Assembly (NCBI GenBank): GCA_934202005.1
Contig: CAKPXP010000001.1
Coordinates: forward strand, 186,001 to 250,000
Length of the DNA: 64,000 nt
Source: an uncultured Selenomonas sp.
GTDB taxonomy: Bacteria > Bacillota > Negativicutes > Selenomonadales > Selenomonadaceae
Reading direction: 5' to 3'
Made by a program: the position numbers and the translations under genes. This document shows, piece after piece, positions 57,171 to 64,000 of the stretch. The notes under the pieces are model-generated. The model was given only the letters and a program-made list of their open reading frames with translations, searched no databases and was not told where the DNA came from. The stretch's first letter is position 1. The number at the start of each line of letters is the position of its first letter.

Positions 57171-57861
57171 ATGATGAGCAGTATACAATCGATGCTGGAA
57201 CGATACTAGCCTAAAACCGCAGAGGCATATCGCAATGCCCTGAAAGAAATCGTACAGGAAATCGCTTTGTACGGTATGAGCAAGAGCGGATTCTTTCAGA
57301 AGGGCGCATTTTATGGAGGAACTGCCTTGCGGATTTTCTACGGACTGCATCGTTTTTCTGAGGATATGGACTTCTCTTTGATGTATCCGGATCCATCTTT
57401 TGCATTATCCGACTATCTGCCAGCTGTTGAAGAGGAACTATCTGCGGTTGGCCTCAAGATGCATGTGGAGCAGAAGAATAAAACGAAGGTGACAGATATC
57501 CAGTCTGCATTCATCAAAGGCGGCACTCTGATTCAGTTCATCAGCATTCAGCAGACGGATGAAATACTGATTCCTGGTATCCATAAACAGGAGCAGTTGA
57601 AGATCAAGCTGGAAGTTGATACGAACCCACCGCCAGGAGCAGTCGGAGCGATGGGATGCCTCCAAGCGATTGACGCTACAAGATGCAAAGGAACTGCTCA
57701 AAGACCGTTTTTCTCAATTGGATTTTGAAGCAGCAAAGAAGGATGTCATCCCCTTTCTGGCGGATACATCCGAACTAGAGCTTTGGAATCAGGCCTTCTT
57801 TCAAGCAATTACGGAGAATCTAACGGCGAGTACACCAATGGAACAAAAGCGGACGCGTTGA
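57171..57861 (+). pseudogene. abiEii: decayed AbiEii nucleotidyltransferase toxin
   Basis: Starts at ATG 57171, stops in frame at TAG 57207 after MMSSIQSMLERY, then continues in the same frame with PKTAEAYRNALKEIVQEIAL. The AbiEii core follows: GAFYGGTALRIFY and FSEDMDFSL. After KLEVDTNPPPGA (about 57630) the middle of the family is missing and the frame shifts. The end reads LQDAKELLKDRFSQLDFEAA in the second frame. So at least one nonsense change and one internal deletion/frameshift have occurred. No functional toxin is expected. Confidence 0.85.
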
Positions 57862-57866
57862 GACAG

Positions 57867-57885
57867 GATGTCCATCATGGACATC
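57867..57885. repeat. 19-bp palindrome copy 14
   Basis: Exact copy after the AbiEii remnant, with two extra symmetric pairs (AG...CT). Confidence 0.9.
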
Positions 57886-57897
57886 CTCATCATTCAT

Positions 57898-57947
57898 AAA
57901 AAATCCACTTGCAGTCATCCTGATAGGATGTTGCAGGTGGATTTTTT
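57898..57947. terminator. terminator after the abiE locus
   Basis: AAAAAATCCACTTGCA (57898-57913) pairs with TGCAGGTGGATTTTTT (57932-57947) with one wobble pair. A/T tracts on both sides suggest it works in both directions. Confidence 0.82.
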
Positions 57948-57967
57948 ATTTCTACCAGAGCTTGAGG

Positions 57968-58010
57968 TGAAAAAAAGCGGCGGCTCCCTGCATCGGCCAA
58001 TCCCTATAAT
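57968..58010 (+). promoter_or_regulatory. class-A promoter 6
   Basis: TGAAAAAAAGCGGCGGCTC at 57968 and TATAAT at 58005, 37 nt apart. The best -10 of the set. Confidence 0.7.
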
Positions 58011-58041
58011 GAGGATAGATTCATAGAAAGAGGTGAGCAGG

Positions 58042-58233
58042 ATGCTGTATTCCAAACGCATTCATCGGGAGGCCCCGTTTGAGGTCGTGCCGATGGAAGA
58101 TTATGATTTTCAAGGAATCCCCGAGGAAGAGTATATGGGACAGACGATCTGGGATGGCGAGAAACTGGTGACAGAAGAAGAATGGCAGTTGCAGCTGCAA
58201 GAAGAGAAGATGACGCAGCATAAGGGGGTGTAA
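58042..58233 (+). CDS. small acidic protein upstream of ardC
   Basis: A 63-residue protein with AGGTG six bases before the ATG. Sequence MLYSKRIHREAPFEVVPMED, then PEEEYMGQTIWDGEKLV. Acidic and compact, no family recognised. It starts the operon under class-A promoter 6 and ends two bases before the ardC start, so co-expression is certain. A DNA-mimic or accessory antirestriction role is possible but unproven. Confidence 0.6.
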   Translation: MLYSKRIHREAPFEVVPMEDYDFQGIPEEEYMGQTIWDGEKLVTEEEWQLQLQEEKMTQHKGV

Positions 58234-58235
58234 AA

Positions 58236-60317
58236 ATGGCGTATCGGAAGAGCGCGTCGAGCCGCAAAGACATCTATCAGGAGATCACGAACCGGATTAT
58301 CGAAGAAATGGAAAAAGGAGAGCTTCCCTGGCAGAAAGCCTGGAATGGAAAGGTCGGTGCTGCGCTAGTCGCTTCCCCAGTGAACGGCGCAACAGGAAGG
58401 CCGTACTCGAAGGAAAATCTGATTTATCTCTCTTGCATCATGGACTCGAAAGGCAGCAAGGATCCTCGCTTTTTCACTTTCCATCAGGCGCAGACGATGG
58501 GCTATAGCATCAAGCGTGGTTCGCATGGTGTAGCCATCAAACAGGGCTTCTATGCGACGAAGGATAAAGATGGGAATCCGTTGCCAGAAGATGAATACCA
58601 TTGGACTTCCATCATCTCAACGGTGTTCCATGCGTCGGACATGGTTCAGCGGGTGCCGGTGCTGGACAAGGACGGAAAGCAGGTCGTGGAGCCGGTAAAG
58701 GAGGAAGACGGGAAACCTAAGATTGGAAAAGACGGCCAGCCCATTGTCAGGCGTGTCTTCCGTGAAGAGCCTCTGCCGCCTTATGTGCCGAAGAAACAAG
58801 GCTACACGCATGAAGAGACGCTGGAACTCGCCGAAGAGATGCTGCGCCTCAGCGGAGCAGTCATCAAGCATGACCAGGCAGACCGTGCCTTTTATCGGCC
58901 TTCTACGGATGAGATTCATCTGCCGCCGGAGGCTGCCTTCAAGGAGCTGGCCGGATACTATGCGACTGCATTGCATGAGTTGGGACATTGGACTGGCCAT
59001 TCCAGCCGTCTGAACCGCGACATCCAGAACCCCTTTGGTTCTCCTGCTTATGCCAAGGAAGAGTTGCGTGCTGAGATGGCTTCCACCTACCTGTCGGCAG
59101 ATCTTGGACTGCCCTTGAATTCCATCAGTCATGCAGCTTATACGCAGGGCTGGTTAAAAGCCCTGAAGGACGACAAGATGGAGTTCTTCAAGGCTGCAAA
59201 CGATGCACAGAAAATCGCCAATTACTTGAAGGGAATCGTGAAGGAACGCTTGCAGCAACTGGATGAGCAGCATACAAAACAGGATGCTGGGAAGAAAGAG
59301 GAGCAACCTGCTCCGAAGGAAGAAAAAGCTGCTTCGGTTCCAACCGTAGAACCGGAAGATGATAAGATTATCATTCCCTATAAATATTATCTGAATGAAC
59401 GTCCTGCTGACCTAGGCAGTGTCCCTAAAGGCTTCATTCAGCTGGATGAGGAGGATCGTGGAGGCCGATACGGCGCGATTTACTACGATCATCCGCTTAC
59501 GCCGGAAGAGATCAAGCAGTATGAACTGAACCCTGACCTGTATTATCAGGCACAGCAGCAGGTGCATATTACCATCTACCAGGCGGCAAAAGATGCACCC
59601 TGGCGAAATGCTCCTTTACAGGAAGCTGCCGGGAAGGCCGCAGACTTTTCGCAGTATACTGCCGTTCATCACGAGACTCGCAAGGCCGATGTCGGTGTGA
59701 CTGAGCTGCTTGACCAGATGTACGATAAACTACAGGGCGCAGATATGCCGAAGCTGAGCATCAGTGACATCATCCGTGTGAATGACCGCTGCTTTTACGT
59801 GGATGACGTAGGTTTCCAGGAAGTCACAATCCATCCACTTAAAGACAAGCAGTTCCTGCTGCCTATCGCGAGCAGCGAAGTGGAGTCCATCAAGCAGGCG
59901 CAAAAAGAAAGCGTAGGCGCAGAGAAATTCGAGGCATATCAGAAGCGATTCCAGAAGGTCTTCCTGGAAGGGGTGCAGGCTACCGCTGAGACATGCATCG
60001 GAAATCCGGTCAAGCAGTATAGCCGGTTCATCTACAACTCGTCCATCGAAAGGGGCTTGTCCAGTATCCGGCCTTGTGACCAGAAAGCATGGCAGGAAGC
60101 CGACCGAACATTCATCCGGGATTCCTGCGTCAATGCTTTGGGTGAGCCGTCTGCTATCGCTGCCGCAGCTCGTGTTGTCCAGGCAAACAGTCCCTATGCT
60201 GCCGTTTCTGACGATCGGAACTATGGCACGAACTTGGGGACAGACTTCATGAAGTCCCCGGAATATCGCGCAATTCGCGAAGAGAACCGCGAAATTGCAC
60301 AAGTAGTGCGGCATTGA
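58236..60317 (+). CDS. ardC: ArdC-like antirestriction/ssDNA-binding zincin
   Basis: A 693-residue protein. Residues 5-160 match the ArdC N-terminal domain (RKDIYQEITNRIIEEMEKGE; PVNGATGRPYSKENLIYL). Residues 195-300 form a zincin-like peptidase with HExxH in ALHELGHWTGHSSRLNRD (about residue 245) and a downstream Glu in EELRAEMAS. The remainder is a helical extension of unknown function. ArdC proteins bind single-stranded DNA entering the recipient and relieve restriction. AGGGGGTG before the ATG. Under class-A promoter 6, so likely made with the transfer system. Confidence 0.82.
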   Translation: MAYRKSASSRKDIYQEITNRIIEEMEKGELPWQKAWNGKVGAALVASPVNGATGRPYSKENLIYLSCIMDSKGSKDPRFFTFHQAQTMGYSIKRGSHGVAIKQGFYATKDKDGNPLPEDEYHWTSIISTVFHASDMVQRVPVLDKDGKQVVEPVKEEDGKPKIGKDGQPIVRRVFREEPLPPYVPKKQGYTHEETLELAEEMLRLSGAVIKHDQADRAFYRPSTDEIHLPPEAAFKELAGYYATALHELGHWTGHSSRLNRDIQNPFGSPAYAKEELRAEMASTYLSADLGLPLNSISHAAYTQGWLKALKDDKMEFFKAANDAQKIANYLKGIVKERLQQLDEQHTKQDAGKKEEQPAPKEEKAASVPTVEPEDDKIIIPYKYYLNERPADLGSVPKGFIQLDEEDRGGRYGAIYYDHPLTPEEIKQYELNPDLYYQAQQQVHITIYQAAKDAPWRNAPLQEAAGKAADFSQYTAVHHETRKADVGVTELLDQMYDKLQGADMPKLSISDIIRVNDRCFYVDDVGFQEVTIHPLKDKQFLLPIASSEVESIKQAQKESVGAEKFEAYQKRFQKVFLEGVQATAETCIGNPVKQYSRFIYNSSIERGLSSIRPCDQKAWQEADRTFIRDSCVNALGEPSAIAAAARVVQANSPYAAVSDDRNYGTNLGTDFMKSPEYRAIREENREIAQVVRH

Positions 60318-60339
60318 CTATTGTCCTCGTCCAATTCCG

Positions 60340-60387
60340 CACAAACAATAAAGCGCATCTCGCTTGAGATGCGCTTTATTGTTTGTG
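60340..60387. terminator. bidirectional terminator between ardC and the PilT-like gene
   Basis: 22-bp perfect stem: 60340-60361 and 60366-60387 with loop GCTT; the inner part is GCGCATCTC/GAGATGCGC. It separates convergent genes. Confidence 0.88.
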
Positions 60388-60419
60388 CAAGGGGTATCAT
60401 TCCACCTGCCACCAAAAGT

Positions 60420-61442
60420 TTACCCATCAATCAGGTGCTTGTTCCTGAGGCCACGGATCGACTCCGCCATCGTCTGCATCCCCTCGTCACGATGCATGTA
60501 GTCCTGGATCCGGAATCCTTGGCTGCTGCGGATGACGTTCTTGGTGCTGTCTGTCGAGAGCAGCACTTCAAAAGCGGCTACACGCCCACCGTTCCGAGAG
60601 GGGAGGAGTTTCTGCGCGGCGATGGCAAGAAAGGAATTGGCCAGCTCGTTGCGAATCTCCTGGTGACGTGTGGCCGGAAAATACTGGACGAGACGATCGA
60701 TTGCTTCCACTGCATTGGCGGAATGCAGCGTCGTGAAGACCAGATGACCTGTTTCTGCGGCGGCTAACGCAGTAGTGATGGTTTCAGCGTCACGCATCTC
60801 ACCAATCAGGATGACATCGGGATCCTGTCGGAGGGATGCACGCAGACCTTCCAAAAAACTGATACAGTCACGTCCGACTTCTCGTTGCGAGATGACGGCG
60901 CGTTTCATCTGGAATTGGTATTCGATGGGCTGTTCAATCGTAATGATGTGTACGGGAGATTCCGCGTTGATGGCATCCAGGAGCGCGGCAAGCGTGGTCG
61001 TCTTTCCGCTGCCTGTCGGCCCGGTGATGATGACCATGCCGTGTTTGCAATGGCGTATGTCCTGAAGCGGCCCAGGGATGCGCAGTTCTTGCATGGACGG
61101 AATGCGGTTTTGGATAAGGCGAAAGGCCAGTGCCATCCCGTTGGCGTCGCGGAATGCATTGACGCGGCAGCGAATGGCACGGCCGTCCTTACTCCAAATT
61201 TGATACCCTGCATCTGCGCTGCCCGTCTTCTGCAACTCTTTCTGTTGCGCTTCGTTCAGAAGTGTCTTCATGATAAAGGCGTGAATGTCTTCTCCTGCCA
61301 GTGGTGCAGTGAGTTCTGTGAGCGTTTCCAACTGGCCATCACGACGTATGACAGGGAAGATTCCGCTGCAAATGTGCAGATCCGAACCGTGCCTTTCATA
61401 TGTCTGCTGTAACAATTTATCTATATAGTCTTTTGCCGACAT
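60420..61442 (-). CDS. pilT: PilT-like pilus retraction ATPase
   Basis: A 340-residue protein with all PilT motifs: Walker A GPTGSGKTTTLAA near residue 138, an Asp-box RQDPDVILIGEMRD, and a His-box GHLVFTTLHSANAVEA. The N-terminal domain begins with DYIDKLLQQTYERHGSDLHI. It would retract the thin pilus made by the operon at 4121. It lies apart from that operon and beside the relaxase gene, on the - strand. GAGGTGA precedes the ATG. Confidence 0.87.
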   Translation of the reverse strand: MSAKDYIDKLLQQTYERHGSDLHICSGIFPVIRRDGQLETLTELTAPLAGEDIHAFIMKTLLNEAQQKELQKTGSADAGYQIWSKDGRAIRCRVNAFRDANGMALAFRLIQNRIPSMQELRIPGPLQDIRHCKHGMVIITGPTGSGKTTTLAALLDAINAESPVHIITIEQPIEYQFQMKRAVISQREVGRDCISFLEGLRASLRQDPDVILIGEMRDAETITTALAAAETGHLVFTTLHSANAVEAIDRLVQYFPATRHQEIRNELANSFLAIAAQKLLPSRNGGRVAAFEVLLSTDSTKNVIRSSQGFRIQDYMHRDEGMQTMAESIRGLRNKHLIDG

Positions 61443-61468
61443 GACTGTTCACCTCATAATTGAATTGC

Positions 61469-63532
61469 TTACATCATCTTCGATGTATCGTTCTTCAAGT
61501 CCTCGCGTTCACTCTCACTCAGCAGTGACCAGTCATCCGGGAAGTCCTTTTTGCTCTTGGCAACCAGAACCGCACAATCTGTATTGCCCGCCATGGCGGC
61601 GGCAATCATATGCGGCGGTTCCATGTATCCCATAGCTGGCGTCGCCTCCGTTGCCCGGTAGAGTGTCTGATTTCGATCCCGATAGGATTGATGGCGTGCT
61701 GCATCTGCCTGCGCTTTTGCTTCGGTGATGGCAGCAGCAATGACCTGATGCTCTTGCTGGACTTTTTGATAGGCCATAGCCTGCGGTGCATTTTTGCGCA
61801 GGATGCCCGCGCAGATTTCCTGTATCTTCGCCTGTGCCTCCATCGATGCGCAGGAAGATTCCAAGCGGCTGCGCCATTCCTGTAGCTTCTTTTGCTGCGC
61901 CGTGCTTTCTTCTGGAGAAAGTTTACCGGCAGCGGTTTCCTTTGCAAAATCACGCTCAGCGGCCCGCAGTTTCTTGAATTCTCCTTTTGTATAGACATTC
62001 TCCGCCATCGCCCTGGCACGTGCCGGAGAAATGACATGCTTGGCAAGCTGGCGCATTTCTGCACGAACCTTATGTTCTTTGGCATAGAGTTCCTTCAACG
62101 ACAGATCCATGTAATCCGCAACAGCTCCAGCAGTATAAGACGGAGACTGTCGCAGGGAATCCGTCAACCGCTTGTACCGGTCTTGCAGATTGGCCAATTC
62201 TTTTTCCTGCTGCTGGATTAGACCGTCGATTTTCGCTTTGGTCAATCGGGCGTCAAAGAGAAGATTGCCAGCGTGGCGCATGATATCCCGCTTGGTGTGT
62301 GCCTCATTCAAGCGGGCAAATATCGCGCGGATTGCTGGGGCTTGCTGACGCATAGTCTTGCGAATCTTCATGGTTTCGCGATTGATGGCCGCGCGAAGCT
62401 CTTGCAGTTGAGCAGGATCCGGAAAGGCATCTTCCTGGATGCTGCTGTAGAAATCCTGCCAATGTTTCAGTTCCTGTCCGGCTGCCTTGAACGTCTGCCA
62501 GGCTTCACGCTCATCCTCTGTCATGAACGCCAGCATAGATGATTCCGTTGCTTCTGCTGCCCAGATGGAAGCATCAAATGCCGCCTGGAGGGCATCTTGC
62601 TGACTCTGGATTTTTTGCAGCGTGCCAGCGAGTGCGGCTTTCTCGTCTTGGTTCAGCAGCCCATCGAGCTGCTTTGTGTTGGCTTCCAGCTCCTGTATGC
62701 GTTTCATCAGCTTGTCGCGACGCATTCCATCCATCAGGAATGTCTTTGCGACAATATTTTTTTCTTTTGACTGATTCAGGGCGCGAAGTTTTTTCTGAGC
62801 AAGAACGTTCCGGTTTCCCCGCTCCAAGAGAGCAAGCGGGCCTACCGCGCGTTCTGGAACACGGTCAAGCAGCTCCGCCAGGAACGTATTGCCTTTGGCC
62901 AGGGCTTCCTGGCGGCGTGCTTTCAGACTGCGGTGATCCACGCGGACGGGAATGCCGTATTTCGCCAGTACCTCATTCTGGATTCGTGCAAAATCTTCAC
63001 GGAGGACAGAAAGGTTCTTGGCGCGATCCTTCCCGTTCCAGATGCCAGACTTGCGGCAGCCACCTTTTTCGGGGTGATTTGGATTGACCCGCGAAAAAAA
63101 TACGTCTGGCTGCCGTTCCTGTTTCCGCTCGCAGTCATCGATTTCACGCGTCGAGAACATCAGATGCACATGCGTATGGTGTTCGCCGTTGCTCATCGTG
63201 CCGATTTTATCGTGGATGGCATAGGCATAATAATAGTTCTTCATGTGTGCATCCAGGAACCGCTGGATGATCTCTTTCTGTTGAGAGAGCGAGAGTTCAT
63301 TTGGCAGTGAGAAGACAATCTCTTTGTACCGCTCTCCGTTGTCGCGTTCGTGCTGATCCGCAGCACGGAAAAAGTCCAGCGGATTGTCTTTCGCCCATTT
63401 TGGAAGATGGTGCGCTTTATAGACGCAGCCGCCTCGCTGCTTGAAGACGGATTCGCGGTTGATGTACTGCACATGGCTGGAAGCGAATGTCTTATCAAGA
63501 TGATATTGCAGATTGTGCAGGATTTCCTTCAC
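61469..63532 (-). CDS. MobA/MobL-type relaxase
   Basis: A 687-residue protein. The N-terminal relaxase domain shows a tyrosine-rich opening (SHVQYINRESVFKQRGGCVY, with Tyr as candidate nucleophile), YKEIVFSLPNELS, and the metal-binding HxH in EHHTHVHLMFSTRE. SGIWNGKDRAKNL and RVDHRSLKARRQE complete the family pattern. The rest is a long coiled-coil tail. The GTG at 63532 overlaps the upstream stop and gives a domain-sized N-terminus; a longer frame exists but would overlap the whole previous gene. It nicks oriT, which should lie upstream outside the window. Confidence 0.82.
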   Translation of the reverse strand: MKEILHNLQYHLDKTFASSHVQYINRESVFKQRGGCVYKAHHLPKWAKDNPLDFFRAADQHERDNGERYKEIVFSLPNELSLSQQKEIIQRFLDAHMKNYYYAYAIHDKIGTMSNGEHHTHVHLMFSTREIDDCERKQERQPDVFFSRVNPNHPEKGGCRKSGIWNGKDRAKNLSVLREDFARIQNEVLAKYGIPVRVDHRSLKARRQEALAKGNTFLAELLDRVPERAVGPLALLERGNRNVLAQKKLRALNQSKEKNIVAKTFLMDGMRRDKLMKRIQELEANTKQLDGLLNQDEKAALAGTLQKIQSQQDALQAAFDASIWAAEATESSMLAFMTEDEREAWQTFKAAGQELKHWQDFYSSIQEDAFPDPAQLQELRAAINRETMKIRKTMRQQAPAIRAIFARLNEAHTKRDIMRHAGNLLFDARLTKAKIDGLIQQQEKELANLQDRYKRLTDSLRQSPSYTAGAVADYMDLSLKELYAKEHKVRAEMRQLAKHVISPARARAMAENVYTKGEFKKLRAAERDFAKETAAGKLSPEESTAQQKKLQEWRSRLESSCASMEAQAKIQEICAGILRKNAPQAMAYQKVQQEHQVIAAAITEAKAQADAARHQSYRDRNQTLYRATEATPAMGYMEPPHMIAAAMAGNTDCAVLVAKSKKDFPDDWSLLSESEREDLKNDTSKMM

Positions 63533-63897
63533 GCTTGCTTCGACTGCATTTTTTCGAGGGCCAGATACATCCCATCGCAGCTTAGGAAGGGAATCTTGTC
63601 GTCTTCGGATGCGTCGCTGTAGCTGATGGCTCGCATTGCGAGACAGAAGCACGTCAGGCTGTCGCCCCGATAAAACCACATTCCCGCCGGACAATGCTGG
63701 CAGGCTCCATCCTGTTCTGGCAATTTCTGTGACGGTATGTCGTTCAGTGTCGGACTCAAGAATTCCCGATCCGCTTTCTCTGCCTCCGGATCCGATGGGG
63801 AAGGCGCCGGGGATTCCAGAGGGGAAGATGATATCTCCTGGGGAGAAGACGGGGACTCCGTAGCGTCCTCCGGCTGCTTCAAAAATTCGTCGCTCAT
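63529..63897 (-). CDS. cysteine-cluster protein preceding the relaxase
   Basis: A 122-residue protein. The first 60 residues are Pro/Ser/Glu-rich and probably disordered. The C-terminal part holds a Cys cluster (CQHCPAGMW ... LTCFCLAMR ... LSCDG) that may bind a metal. AAGGAG seven bases before the ATG. Its stop overlaps the relaxase GTG, so the two are coupled. An accessory role at oriT is possible; family not recognised. Confidence 0.62.
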   Translation of the reverse strand: MSDEFLKQPEDATESPSSPQEISSSPLESPAPSPSDPEAEKADREFLSPTLNDIPSQKLPEQDGACQHCPAGMWFYRGDSLTCFCLAMRAISYSDASEDDKIPFLSCDGMYLALEKMQSKQA

Positions 63898-64000
63898 GTT
63901 CTTGCTCCTTTATCTTTCGCGTGACAGCTTCCTGATGAAGCTGAGATTGAAACTGGATGTCCAGGTGAAGCTGGCTGGAGGCCGCAACTGCCTGCTGCTG
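63898..64000 (-). other. end of an upstream leftward gene, frame uncertain
   Basis: The last 100 bases read leftward in two frames without an obvious winner. One, rich in Gln and charged residues (SQLHLDIQFQSQLHQEAV), continues past the next start; the other stops just before the ribosome site. The gene extends beyond the window. Confidence 0.3.

Overview
This 64 kb window reads as part of a large conjugative plasmid (or plasmid-like element) of a Gram-negative Firmicute, most likely a member of the Negativicutes. The inference rests on a mix of traits. There is an outer-membrane secretin and a full type IV pilus assembly line, which need an outer membrane. They sit beside Firmicute-type modules: a RepA_N replication initiator with in-gene iterons, an RsbU/RsbW/STAS partner-switching set, AbiE, a TnpV-like ORF, ArdC, and a giant methylase-helicase. 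No rRNA, tRNA or CRISPR array was seen. The species cannot be named from the sequence.

Layout: (1) 1-3993, maintenance: the end of a ParB/KorB-like gene, a LytM-type peptidase, repA with seven 21-bp iterons, a helicase-loader-like gene and a C-terminal HTH protein. (2) 4028-17188, a type IV pilus operon: TraF-like S26 peptidase, RsbW-like kinase, RsbU-like phosphatase, STAS protein, PilM/N, PilO, PilP, secretin, PilB, PilC, two pilin-like proteins and a PilV-like tip protein. The 3' end of pilV is a six-cassette shufflon, followed by a convergent Rci-like tyrosine recombinase (17197-18180). (3) 18247-37856, a further pilin, a prepilin peptidase and a Trb/VirB-type conjugation machine (TrbF, G, I, TraG, B, C, D, E, J, L homologues). 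(4) 37898-41821, a cargo block with HigB/HigA-like, HipA-like, type I-like and Panacea toxin-antitoxin candidates. (5) 41896-44826, a second VirB6/VirB5 pair, including a fusion of VirB6 with two wall hydrolases, ending in a chopped gene start. (6) 44847-49242, an inserted defense block: a two-TRD specificity subunit frameshifted at a G7 tract, a BcgI-like nuclease-methylase and an AAA ATPase. (7) 49325-64000: the methylase-helicase with an overlapping TnpV-like ORF, a second type I-like locus, AbiEi with a decayed AbiEii, ArdC, a PilT ATPase and a MobA/MobL relaxase.

The main observation is a complete phase-switching pilus-tip system. The pilV constant region (135 codons) is followed by six in-frame C-terminal cassettes, five on the + strand and one on the - strand. 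Each begins at an identical 14-bp recombination core. Several cassettes resemble phage tail-fibre or tail-collar receptor-binding domains. This is the same logic as the R64/IncI1 shufflon (recipient selection in mating), but with a different repeat and in what looks like a Firmicute.

Two regulatory signatures tie the regions together. Six operon heads share the motif TGAAAWAAADYGRYRKYTY placed exactly 37 nt before a -10 box. In addition, 14 close copies of the 19-bp palindrome GATGTCCATSATGGACATC are scattered over the window. Three of these lie 17-21 bp upstream of the shared promoter motif. The palindromes could be binding sites of the ParB/KorB-like protein, REP-like hairpins, or both.

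All functional names come from reading motifs by eye; no database search was run.
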